Positions 1-8,284 of a DNA stretch of 64,000 nucleotides are shown in pieces. Source of the stretch: Flavobacteriaceae bacterium NBU2977 (GTDB lineage: Bacteria; Bacteroidota; Bacteroidia; Flavobacteriales; Flavobacteriaceae). The notes below the pieces were generated by a model, which saw nothing but the letters and a program-made list of their open reading frames with translations, was not told the DNA's origin and searched no databases. The stretch covers positions 1,972,380-2,036,379 of the forward strand of contig JAIOUW010000001.1 of NCBI GenBank assembly GCA_019931105.1. The letters are read 5' to 3'. The position numbers and the translations under genes were made by a program. How positions within the stretch are numbered: position 1 is the stretch's first letter; each line of letters starts with the position of its first letter.

Positions 1-2
1 AC

Positions 3-2642
3 GGCAACCCTTCCGACACCGAAATTTATAACTCAACTATCGAAATGACCGATTTTTCGGCCTACAATACCCTTTCCGCAGACTACATTATTAGCCTAAG
101 GGTACAGACCGATACAGGTGTTTGGTCAGAACCTTTCTACCGAACCTTGAACATTACACATGACACTACAAATCCCACAATTGCCGCCACTCCAGAAAAC
201 GGTGCCATTGACACCAATACGGATATTCTGTTAACGTTTCAAGACGAAAATAGTGGTAGTGGTTTCGACGTACAACGATATGTATTGGTTCAAGATGTAA
301 ATCCACCGGCATCTGGTGCCGCCAGTTGGAGTTCGTGGAGCAACAGCCAATCAAAAAATGTATCCTTTTCGAACGGAGGAACCGGATGGTACATACATGC
401 AGAGGCGAAGGACAACGCGGCGAATACCCAAACCGCTACCTTTGGGCCATATGACCTTACCCTAGTGGTTTCTGCAGACGATGATCTCGCCATTGTCGAC
501 GAAGATTCGGTTACCGATCCCATAGATGTACTGTATAACGATGTTTACGATAACAACAATTCGCCCTTGATTACCATTATTACACAAGGAACCAAAGGTA
601 ATGCCGTAGTGAATGGAAGTAATCAAGTTATATATACTCCGAACGAAAACGAAAACGGCACCGATGTGGTAGTATATGAATTGGACGACTCGGGTACTAA
701 GGTAACGGCCAATATAACAATTTCCATCACCGCAATAGACGACGAACCGACTGCCGTAGCCGATGATTTTATATTGGATGAAAATGCGACCCTTAACGAA
801 GACGTATCTGTTAACGATATTGAGATTGACGATGACGACAGAATATATTACCTGGTAGATTCACCAACCCATGACGCCTCATTCTCCTTTAATGGTGACG
901 GTTCGTTCACTTATGTACACGATGGTGATGAATCAAGTACGGATTCTTTTACCTATAACTTTGAAGACGCGTTTTCCTTTTCCGAAACCGTAACCGTGAC
1001 CTTGAACATAAACCCGATCAACGATATTCCCACAGGTGGAGACGTTTCAATAGAGGCCATTGAGAATTTACCATATACGTTCGCCGTGACCGACTTCATT
1101 TTTTCTGACGAGGATCCCGGTGATTCCTTCAATGGAATACAAATTATTGCATTGCCTTCGAATGGAACATTGACCTATAACGGTTCTGCGGTGCAGACCA
1201 ATGATATGATCGATGATATAACTTTATTGGGGTATACGCCAAATTCGAATGAATTCGGCTCAAATTACACCTCATTTTCCTTTAAGGTAAAAGATGGGTC
1301 AGATACTGTCAGCAATGAATCCTATACGCTGAATATTGATACCTTGGAGGATACTGACGGAGACGGTAACCCTGATATACAAGATACCGATGACGACAAC
1401 GACGGAACACCCGATACGGAGGACAATTTCCCCAAAGATCCCAATGAGGATACCGACACCGACGGCGACGGCACGGGCGACAACGCCGATACCGATGACG
1501 ACAACGACGGAACACCCGATACGGAGGACGATTTCCCCAAAGATCCCAATGAGGATTCCGACACCGACGGCGACGGCACGGGCGATAATGCCGATACCGA
1601 TGACGACAATGATGGAACACCCGATACGGAGGACGATTTCCCCAAAGATCCCAATGAGGATGCCGACACCGACGGCGACGGCACGGGCGACAACGCCGAT
1701 ACCGATGACGACAACGACGGAACACCCGATACGGAGGACGATTTCCCCAAAGATCCCAATGAGGATGCCGACACCGACGGCGACGGCACGGGCGACAACG
1801 CCGATACCGATGACGACAACGACGGAACACCCGATACGGAGGACGATTTCCCCAAAGATCCCAATGAGGATACCGACACCGACGGCGACGGCACGGGCGA
1901 CAACGCCGATACCGATGACGACAACGACGGAACACCCGATACGGAGGACGATTTCCCCAAAGATCCCAATGAGGATTCCGATGCCGATGGAGATGGTATT
2001 GGAGACAATACCGATGATGACGATGACAACGACGGTGTTACCGATACTGACAATGACGGTGACGGACTTGGGGACAACGTGGATACCGATGACGATAATG
2101 ACGGTATTTCGGATGATGAGGACGATTTTCCAAACGACGCTTCGGAAACCATTGATACCGATGGCAATGGAATTGGAAATAATTCCGATACCGATGACGA
2201 TGGCGACGGATATTCGGACGAAGTTGAATCAGCAGAGGGAAGCGATCCCTTAGACGACCAGAGTATTCCCTTGGATACCGATGGGGACGGTATTCCAGAC
2301 AATAACGACACCGATGACGACAACGACGGCGTAACAGATAGTGCTGATGCGTTCCCCACCGATAAAGAACCTTCTTTGGTACCTGCTCAAGCTTTTACGC
2401 CCAATGGCGATGGAAACAATGATGCTTGGATTATTCCAGGAATCGACAACTATCCAAATAATAAGGTAACGGTATATAATCGATGGGGCCATAAAGTCTT
2501 CGCCACTATCTCGTACCGTAATGATTGGGAAGGTTTCTACAAAGACAGAAGGGAAAAACTACCTGCGGGCTCGTACATGTATATAATAGACCTAGGGGAC
2601 GGTAATGCTCCCCTTCAAGGTTGGATTTTCATAAACTATTAA
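3..2642 (+). CDS. T9SS-sorted surface protein with thrombospondin type 3 repeats (5' end outside window)
   Basis: The reading frame is open from base 3, before the first ATG at 45, so the true start lies upstream. The visible part has two tandem Ig/cadherin-like modules (about residues 145-330 from that ATG, with DDEPTAVADD and NDIPTGG linkers). A long Asp-rich calcium-binding thrombospondin type 3 region follows (about 434-779, DTDDDNDG units). The last 85 residues form a type B T9SS sorting domain (AFTPNGDGNNDAW, YNRWGHKVF, LPAGSYMYII). In this family the C-terminal domain directs export across the outer membrane by the type IX system and attachment to the surface. The next gene is a PorP/SprF protein, the usual partner of type B cargo. 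The export role is well supported; the ligand or adhesive target is unknown. Confidence 0.88.
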   Translation, partial: GNPSDTEIYNSTIEMTDFSAYNTLSADYIISLRVQTDTGVWSEPFYRTLNITHDTTNPTIAATPENGAIDTNTDILLTFQDENSGSGFDVQRYVLVQDVNPPASGAASWSSWSNSQSKNVSFSNGGTGWYIHAEAKDNAANTQTATFGPYDLTLVVSADDDLAIVDEDSVTDPIDVLYNDVYDNNNSPLITIITQGTKGNAVVNGSNQVIYTPNENENGTDVVVYELDDSGTKVTANITISITAIDDEPTAVADDFILDENATLNEDVSVNDIEIDDDDRIYYLVDSPTHDASFSFNGDGSFTYVHDGDESSTDSFTYNFEDAFSFSETVTVTLNINPINDIPTGGDVSIEAIENLPYTFAVTDFIFSDEDPGDSFNGIQIIALPSNGTLTYNGSAVQTNDMIDDITLLGYTPNSNEFGSNYTSFSFKVKDGSDTVSNESYTLNIDTLEDTDGDGNPDIQDTDDDNDGTPDTEDNFPKDPNEDTDTDGDGTGDNADTDDDNDGTPDTEDDFPKDPNEDSDTDGDGTGDNADTDDDNDGTPDTEDDFPKDPNEDADTDGDGTGDNADTDDDNDGTPDTEDDFPKDPNEDADTDGDGTGDNADTDDDNDGTPDTEDDFPKDPNEDTDTDGDGTGDNADTDDDNDGTPDTEDDFPKDPNEDSDADGDGIGDNTDDDDDNDGVTDTDNDGDGLGDNVDTDDDNDGISDDEDDFPNDASETIDTDGNGIGNNSDTDDDGDGYSDEVESAEGSDPLDDQSIPLDTDGDGIPDNNDTDDDNDGVTDSADAFPTDKEPSLVPAQAFTPNGDGNNDAWIIPGIDNYPNNKVTVYNRWGHKVFATISYRNDWEGFYKDRREKLPAGSYMYIIDLGDGNAPLQGWIFINY
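1383..2012 (+). repeat. Six tandem 105-bp coding repeats (TSP3 units)
   Basis: Units begin at 1383, 1488, 1593, 1698, 1803 and 1908, exactly 105 bp (35 codons) apart. They are almost identical at DNA level, differing at a few bases such as Thr, Ser or Ala in the NED-x-D segment. The last unit drifts after about 1975. Such identity suggests recent expansion or gene conversion, so copy number may vary between strains. Confidence 0.9.
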
Positions 2643-2673
2643 CCGAAAACTAAAGATACAATACCCTTAAGAC

Positions 2674-3564
2674 ATGAACATAATCCATAAATTACGGTTA
2701 TCGATCGCGGTAATTCTTCTCTCCTTTACGGCCGTTGCCCAACAAGATCCAGGCTACACCTTTTATCGCTATAATATGAATATTTATAACCCGGCCTTTA
2801 CCGGAAGTTCCGAGGGCCCTGAGTTTTCACTGGGAGTCCGAAGTCAGTGGGCTGGGATCAAGGGGGCTCCTGAAAGCCAAAGCGCAATCTTTGGCATGCC
2901 CATGGGCAAAAACATCGGCCTAGGGGTTTCAATTCTAAACGATAGAACTTTTATAGAACGGCAAACATGGCTGGCCGTGGACGTCTCTTACTTTATTGAA
3001 CTAGACGAAAAACACAAACTTTATTTTGGTATCAAGGGAAGCGCAAACTCCTATGATGCCAACACCGATGGTCTGATCACCTACGGTGTCGGTCAAGATG
3101 AAAACTTGGTGAATTACGACAGTCGTTTTACGCCAAATATCGGAATCGGGGCCTATTTAAAACATGACAGATACTTCATATCGCTATCGGCACCAAAAAT
3201 TCTAACTCCCAAACGGCTTCAAGAGAGGGATGGCAATGCATACTTGGGAGTTGACCGTATGCATGCCTATTTGAGCGGGGGCTATAACTTCAAGCTAAGT
3301 AAATCGTTAAACTTGGAAACTATGGGGATGCTTCGGTACGTAGATGCTTCACCCTTGTCTTTGGAAGTAACGGGCATTTTTGATTTCGGCCAACGTTTCG
3401 AAATCGGGGCTTCTTACAGATACGATGAAAGCATAAGTGGACTGTGCTTGTTCAATATCAGCAGCGGATTCAATATAGGATACGCATATGAAACCTCGGT
3501 ACAGAACTCGATCGATGGCCTAGACAATAATACACACGAGCTTTTCATGAATTTGAGACTTTGA
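2674..3564 (+). CDS. PorP/SprF family type IX secretion membrane protein
   Basis: This 296-residue protein has a signal peptide (about residues 1-22, ending in AVAQ) and the PorP/SprF start motif YRYNMNIYNPAFTGS. Alternating beta-strand patterns with aromatic girdles follow, as in an outer-membrane barrel. Family members bind the type B C-terminal domain of the adjacent cargo and help anchor or export it at the outer membrane. It begins 31 bp after the cargo gene, so the two are probably co-transcribed. Length is normal for the family. Family assignment is firm; exclusive pairing with the upstream cargo is inferred from position. Confidence 0.9.
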   Translation: MNIIHKLRLSIAVILLSFTAVAQQDPGYTFYRYNMNIYNPAFTGSSEGPEFSLGVRSQWAGIKGAPESQSAIFGMPMGKNIGLGVSILNDRTFIERQTWLAVDVSYFIELDEKHKLYFGIKGSANSYDANTDGLITYGVGQDENLVNYDSRFTPNIGIGAYLKHDRYFISLSAPKILTPKRLQERDGNAYLGVDRMHAYLSGGYNFKLSKSLNLETMGMLRYVDASPLSLEVTGIFDFGQRFEIGASYRYDESISGLCLFNISSGFNIGYAYETSVQNSIDGLDNNTHELFMNLRL

Positions 3565-3799
3565 AAAAAGAGGTTCGAACGTTCATTGATATAATGTAAG
3601 TCTAAAACCTTAACATGACTTTCAATTATTTTTGCAAAAAACAGGTCGTTACTTTCATAATTTTGAATTACTGCTTTTTTCCAATTGTTTTATTGTCAAA
3701 AGTTGGCCAATTTCCAAGTATTGATTGTCCGTGAGTTGTTGTCAAACTCAAAGGTATTTAAAAAGTATAAAAAAATGTTGCATGGTTATCGGTTGTTTT

Positions 3800-4221
3800 T
3801 TAAGTATTTGTAGTTTTTCTTTCTCTGTTCAAACCATTAAGGGTAATTATTAAAAACACTAAAGAAATTAACTCAAAAAATATTCTTAACCAATACCATT
3901 CTTCCCAAGTGTTTAAAACCGACTTCAATTGATTTGTATCAAATGCTTTTGTATATAATATTTGATTAGTTTCTTCAAAGTAGATGTATAAGATGACAAT
4001 AATCAAAAAACCAAATAAAGCCGATACGATGCAAGATTTTAAAGGCTCCGACTTTTTTTATAGCAATAAATACTTAGGCTAACAGGAATTAAAACAGCTA
4101 TAATGGTTAGAAAAGTATGGAAACTGACTATCAAAGATCCAAATGCAGTGTAATAGTCATAAAATTCTGCTTTGGATAAAGATTTCCAATATGGAACCAA
4201 TAAAATGACCCCGCTAATTTT
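3800..4221 (-). pseudogene. Frameshifted remnant of a DUF1772/anthrone-oxygenase-like membrane protein
   Basis: Two minus-strand frames join into one plausible membrane protein. The first (4221 down to about 4058) reads GVILLVPYWKSLSKAEFYDYY and continues through a hydrophobic helix to CYKKSR. The second (from about 4080 down to 3800) reads PLKSCIVSALFGFLIIVILY and continues to the WEEWYWLRIFFEL segment and a final helix. The switch falls at a run of seven T on the plus strand near 4054-4060. A TAG at 4222-4224 precedes the first part and no start codon is visible, so the 5' end is also lost. The order of helices and the W-x-x-W-x-R-x-x-x-E segment resemble DUF1772 proteins; that assignment is tentative. 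Confidence 0.6.
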
Positions 4222-4320
4222 CTATTTACACACTTTATGAGATAGTCCTAGGATTTGGGACTTGCAGCACGAAATATGGTTTCGCTCGCTTAAATCCTTT
4301 ATGCAATTGTAAATGAATCA

Positions 4321-5433
4321 CTAGCTTTCAATCTTTAAGAAGTACTCTGATGGGACTGTTCCCATCAAATTTTTGAAAGATTTATTAAATGTTGTTTTGG
4401 AGTTAAAGCCTGCTTCTTGAGCCAGACCAAAAAAAGTGAGTTCCTTGGCTTTATTCGTTTTTGCTAAATCAATAAATTCTTTTATTCGATAATAGTTTAC
4501 GAAATCAAAGAAGTTCATTCCAATTCGTTCATTCAAAAGGCGTGCTAAATCGGGATTGCTAATACCTAGCATTGTCGCCAGTTCAGCCTTCACCAACCTA
4601 CTGTTCAAATACGGCTTTTTGGCAATCATCATTTCTTCTAGCTTTAACTTTAAATCGTTCAAATCTTGGCTGTCCAGTTTCGATTGACTGTATTTTTTTT
4701 GAGTTAGTTGCACGGCTCGTATTCGGAACAAGTCAGGTGCAATCATTCCATAATAGGCTATAAAAAGAATAATGAAGGTAATAGCCAGCCAAATGAATTT
4801 TCGAGCTTCGCGCTCAAAGGCTTCCGGTCCAAAAAGGCTTCCGGTATAAACCACTATCCAGACCAATAGACAGACTCCTATCGCTATCAAAAAATTGAAG
4901 AAGAACTGTATTTTAAGGCTATAACTCAATTCGTTTTTCAACCTTTCCTTAAATCGGACAAATTGTCGCAGTCCCAAGAACCAATAGGTACAATTAAATA
5001 GTAATCCAATGGCCACTAGAACATTTACAATGGCATATAATTCCCCTGTTTGTATTCTGGCAACAATTACCTCATTCGAAGGCACTATAAAATAAAAAGT
5101 AACAAAAAGTATGTAGGCGATACCCGGTAAATAGTGTACCAAATCTTTTGCCGTAAAACGTGTATTGGTTAATGACGACTTTGTAAAAAGATATACGGTC
5201 GAACCAAAAAGTAAAATTGCAAACTCTGAAATAGTGATCAGTCTAAAATTTTCTCCGAAGACCTTAGTCGTATACAGAACCCTACCCAATAAACCGAGGA
5301 AAAGTACCAATATCAAAAAGACGATATACCCATTACTGTTTTTACGGTTTTTCGCAGAAAACGAATACACCGACAATAGAAATAGGCTTAGAAAAAAACC
5401 AAAATACACCAACTGATTTGCGAATATTTCCAT
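4321..5433 (-). CDS. AraC-family transcriptional regulator with N-terminal membrane domain
   Basis: The 370-residue product has about seven hydrophobic segments in residues 5-240 and a C-terminal AraC/XylS DNA-binding domain (about 265-368). The domain includes a first helix-turn-helix around LATMLGISNPDLARLLNE and a second around FGLAQEAGFNSKTTFNKSFK, ending with GTVPSEY. Bacteroidota have many such membrane-linked AraC regulators; the membrane part may sense an external signal. It sits upstream (on the minus strand) of the DUF1772-like remnant and 48 bp after a secreted protein gene, so a link with that gene is possible. The target genes are unknown. Confidence 0.85.
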   Translation of the reverse strand: MEIFANQLVYFGFFLSLFLLSVYSFSAKNRKNSNGYIVFLILVLFLGLLGRVLYTTKVFGENFRLITISEFAILLFGSTVYLFTKSSLTNTRFTAKDLVHYLPGIAYILFVTFYFIVPSNEVIVARIQTGELYAIVNVLVAIGLLFNCTYWFLGLRQFVRFKERLKNELSYSLKIQFFFNFLIAIGVCLLVWIVVYTGSLFGPEAFEREARKFIWLAITFIILFIAYYGMIAPDLFRIRAVQLTQKKYSQSKLDSQDLNDLKLKLEEMMIAKKPYLNSRLVKAELATMLGISNPDLARLLNERIGMNFFDFVNYYRIKEFIDLAKTNKAKELTFFGLAQEAGFNSKTTFNKSFKNLMGTVPSEYFLKIES

Positions 5434-5481
5434 AACCTAAAGAAGGCTGGCAAGTATAAGGTAACTTGCCAGCGTAATTAT

Positions 5482-6174
5482 TTATTTAATAATAAATTGA
5501 TTCACGTTCTGTATTCCCTTTTTTTCCATTTTCATACTTGCCTTTGCGAAAGCATCAAAGGCCACTCTATCCTTCCACTCGGTTAATACAACGTAATCGG
5601 GTTTATACATGTATCCTACAGAAGACATGGCATCATTTAGTTCTAACATTACTTTGCCTCCATTGCTTTTGGCCTTGTTTAGCCATTCTTTCTTAAAGTT
5701 TGTAAAGCTATCACTACCATCTTTCCAATAGGCCGTAGCTACGATTACCTTATCCGGATTAATATCAAAGGAAATGTCTTTGTCCATTTCATAAAAAGCT
5801 AAATAAAAAGACGACCACATAGCTCTTCTCTGCTCATGAAAATCGGGTACTTCTATAGTAATCTCACTTAAGAACTTCTTTCTGCTGGCTAAATTTTTCC
5901 ATTTGCCGAAAACAAAAGAGCTTGGTTGATAACCACCTTGTAGAGTCTCTGTCACTGCCAACAAAGGTTGAGGCTCGTATCCTGTTTTTAAAGCAAATGC
6001 AAAAGCCGTCTCCTTATATTTTGGGAACAGTTTGCCCATTTCAGGTTTTCCTGTAAAAAGCAAAATATCAAGAACCTCCCCCTTTTTAAAGGACAACGTC
6101 TTTGATTGTGCGTTCACTAGTGTTCCAGCTAAAAATAAAGCAATTACTAAGAGCATTGATTTTGTTTGTTTCAT
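5482..6174 (-). CDS. Secreted protein of unknown function, possible dimeric alpha/beta barrel
   Basis: This 230-residue protein starts with a clear signal peptide (MKQTKSMLLVIALFLAGTLV, cleaved near NAQ). The body holds two similar halves, each with a beta strand, helix and strand. One half contains VIVATAYWKDGSDSFTNFKK and the other VVLTEWKDRVAFDAFAKAS, a pattern seen in ferredoxin-like dimeric alpha/beta barrel families. No catalytic motif can be seen and I do not recognise a named family. It lies between the AraC regulator and the LytTR regulator, both on the same strand, so it could be a target of either. Product predicted to be periplasmic. Confidence 0.7.
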   Translation of the reverse strand: MKQTKSMLLVIALFLAGTLVNAQSKTLSFKKGEVLDILLFTGKPEMGKLFPKYKETAFAFALKTGYEPQPLLAVTETLQGGYQPSSFVFGKWKNLASRKKFLSEITIEVPDFHEQRRAMWSSFYLAFYEMDKDISFDINPDKVIVATAYWKDGSDSFTNFKKEWLNKAKSNGGKVMLELNDAMSSVGYMYKPDYVVLTEWKDRVAFDAFAKASMKMEKKGIQNVNQFIIK

Positions 6175-6298
6175 ACTATAAATTTTAAGTTTTAAATTAA
6201 TCCCGCTAATGTAAAATGGACTTAAAACGGAACAAAGAAAAACGCCTTGCTATGGGTTCGTATACGGTATACACCCATGTTTTATAGGAACTTTAGGC

Positions 6299-7006
6299 TT
6301 AAAGAGATTTCAGAAAGGGAACGATATTTTCTTTATAATTGGTTCCGATGGGGATTTCCATTCTACCGATTTCCACATCGTTTTTAGTGTAGGCCGTAAT
6401 TTTTTAGGTGTTTACAATATAAGATCTGTGCAATCGAACAAAACGATTGTCTACACGGTTTTCAAAAGCCGAAATACTTTCTTTTACCATCAAAGGCTCT
6501 TGTTCTTTTAAATGGATTTTGATATAGTCTTTAAGGCTTTCTACATATTCGATATCATCAAAAATAACCTTGATCTGTTTTTTGGCTTTATTCACAAAAA
6601 GAAAGTCGTTCCGACTAGTGGGTGTTGCCTCGAAATCTGTCTCTGGGTTTTGTACTTGTTTTAAAAACTTCTGCACCCCCTGAAAGAAGCGTTCAAAAAA
6701 AATGGGTTTTAAGAGATAGTCCAGTGCATTGAGTTCAAAGCCATCCAAGGCATAATCCCTGTAAGCGGTAGTGAAAATTACTTGAGGTTTGTGAATCAGG
6801 TTTTTAAAAAAATCGGTCCCTTTAAGAAAGGGCATTTCTATATCTAGAAACAAAAGGTCTATTTGCTCTTTGCCCAATATGGAACTTGCTTCAATAGCAC
6901 TTGTACAAGAAGAAACCAGTTCAAAATCGGGCATTTTGTCAAGATACCCTTCCAACAATTCCCTTGCCAAAGGCTCATCATCTATGATAAGGCATTTGTA
7001 ACTCAT
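6299..7006 (-). pseudogene. LytTR response regulator interrupted by an in-frame stop
   Basis: The receiver domain is intact: acidic pair D9/D10, phospho-acceptor D55 in FLDIEMP, T80 and K100. A LytTR DNA-binding domain follows (about 130 onward, FVRLHRSYIVNT). A TAA at 6404-6406 stops translation after 200 residues. The same frame then continues without shift (KITAYTKNDVEIGRMEIPIG to a second TAA at 6299-6301), which would give 235 residues, the usual length for the family. The stop replaces a position where Lys (AAA) is expected, so one substitution explains it. The gene overlaps the kinase gene by 4 bp (ATGA). The product lacks the last beta strands of the DNA-binding domain and may be impaired; sequencing error is possible. 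Confidence 0.82.
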
Positions 7007-8070
7007 GCAAGATTCAGTTTAAGATTGGCCGAAAAGGAGCTGGCCGTGTTTTCTATAATCAAATCGTACGCCTTTGGATACAGTAGTTCCAATTGCTTTT
7101 TTATATTGGCAAGCCCAATAGGTTCTCTTTTCTCCTTTGTATCAATAACTTTTGGTTTACTGTTCTCTACCTTAAACAGTAACCGTTCTTCTTTTTTTGA
7201 GATATTGATGTCAATGTTCGCTTGATTCATTTCATTGGCCACACCATGCTTGAATGCATTTTCCACAAAGGTCAGTAATAATAGGGGGGCCACTTTTTCT
7301 CGACCTGTTACATTTTTACTGAATGAGATTTTTACTCTATCAGCATATCTAATTTTCTCCAGGGACAAATAGTTTTCTATAAGTTCGATTTCTTTATTGA
7401 GTGAGACAAACTCATCATTACAACGATATAAAATATAATCCAGAATTTCTGATAGCTTCTGAATCACCTTAGGGGTATCGTCAGATTTTTTTAATGCCAA
7501 AGCATAGAGATTGTTCAAAGTATTAAATAAAAAATGAGGATTTAACTGATTCTTCAACGCTGCCAACTCTGCAGTTTTCTTTTGTTCGTTCAGCTTTAGC
7601 AATCGCTGTTTTTCCACATATAATTTAAATACCAACAGCAGTAATGTGGGATACAATAAATACAAGGATTTTGACACAAACTCACTAATGTTAGTCAATC
7701 TTCCCAAGAACGAAGCGTCATCAAATCGCTTCACATAATTAGCATAGGTACCAGGAAAGGTTGGCTCAAAATAGTAAATGAAAATCAAGTTGCATACAAC
7801 ATAAAAAACCAACAAAGTGGCGGTTATGGCAAGCACGAAGATTTTATTTTTTCCTTTGTTGAGCAAATACTTAATTAGGTATTCAATAATGATATAGGCC
7901 AGTAGAATTTGCAGAACTACGCGAATACCAAAAGTGATAAATAATTCGGAAGAGGTGGTGTAGTACCAACTGGAAGTAGCCGCTGAAAAAGCAAAAATGA
8001 GCACTCCAAAAATCAAATATTTGAATTTTGAAGCTTCTAAATACCCCTGTATTTGCTGTAGCATTAACAT
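7003..8070 (-). CDS. LytS/YehU-type sensor histidine kinase
   Basis: The 355-residue protein has four or more membrane segments in residues 15-150. The His_kinase domain (PF06580 type) has phospho-acceptor H179 in LKNQLNPHFLFNTLNN and a C-terminal ATPase region with the N-box VENAFKHGV. It lacks a periplasmic sensor domain, as usual for this family in Bacteroidota. It is translationally coupled to the LytTR regulator and expected to phosphorylate it. The kinase reads intact, which contrasts with the interrupted regulator. Signal and targets are unknown; the TonB-type receptor on the opposite strand 215 bp away is a candidate target. Confidence 0.88.
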   Translation of the reverse strand: MLMLQQIQGYLEASKFKYLIFGVLIFAFSAATSSWYYTTSSELFITFGIRVVLQILLAYIIIEYLIKYLLNKGKNKIFVLAITATLLVFYVVCNLIFIYYFEPTFPGTYANYVKRFDDASFLGRLTNISEFVSKSLYLLYPTLLLLVFKLYVEKQRLLKLNEQKKTAELAALKNQLNPHFLFNTLNNLYALALKKSDDTPKVIQKLSEILDYILYRCNDEFVSLNKEIELIENYLSLEKIRYADRVKISFSKNVTGREKVAPLLLLTFVENAFKHGVANEMNQANIDINISKKEERLLFKVENSKPKVIDTKEKREPIGLANIKKQLELLYPKAYDLIIENTASSFSANLKLNLA

Positions 8071-8284
8071 CTTATTTTTTATTAAAGATAATTCCTTTTT
8101 AGGCGGCTATCATACTTTAGATGACGAACGGGCAGTAACCGATGACCAATAGTCGTTTCACATCGCCTTAACGACTTGTCATTACAAATGCATCATTTGA
8201 CAACGTTGGTTGCCTCTTTGAACACACTTCGCCTAGTGAGCCGTTCCTAACGCTAGATTCGCCCTAAAGTAAAATATTATCCTT

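Noticed and set aside
1309..2359. Long minus-strand and alternate-frame reading frames rich in Arg/Cys or Ser/Pro
   Set aside because: They are by-products of the 105-bp Asp-rich repeat in the real gene.
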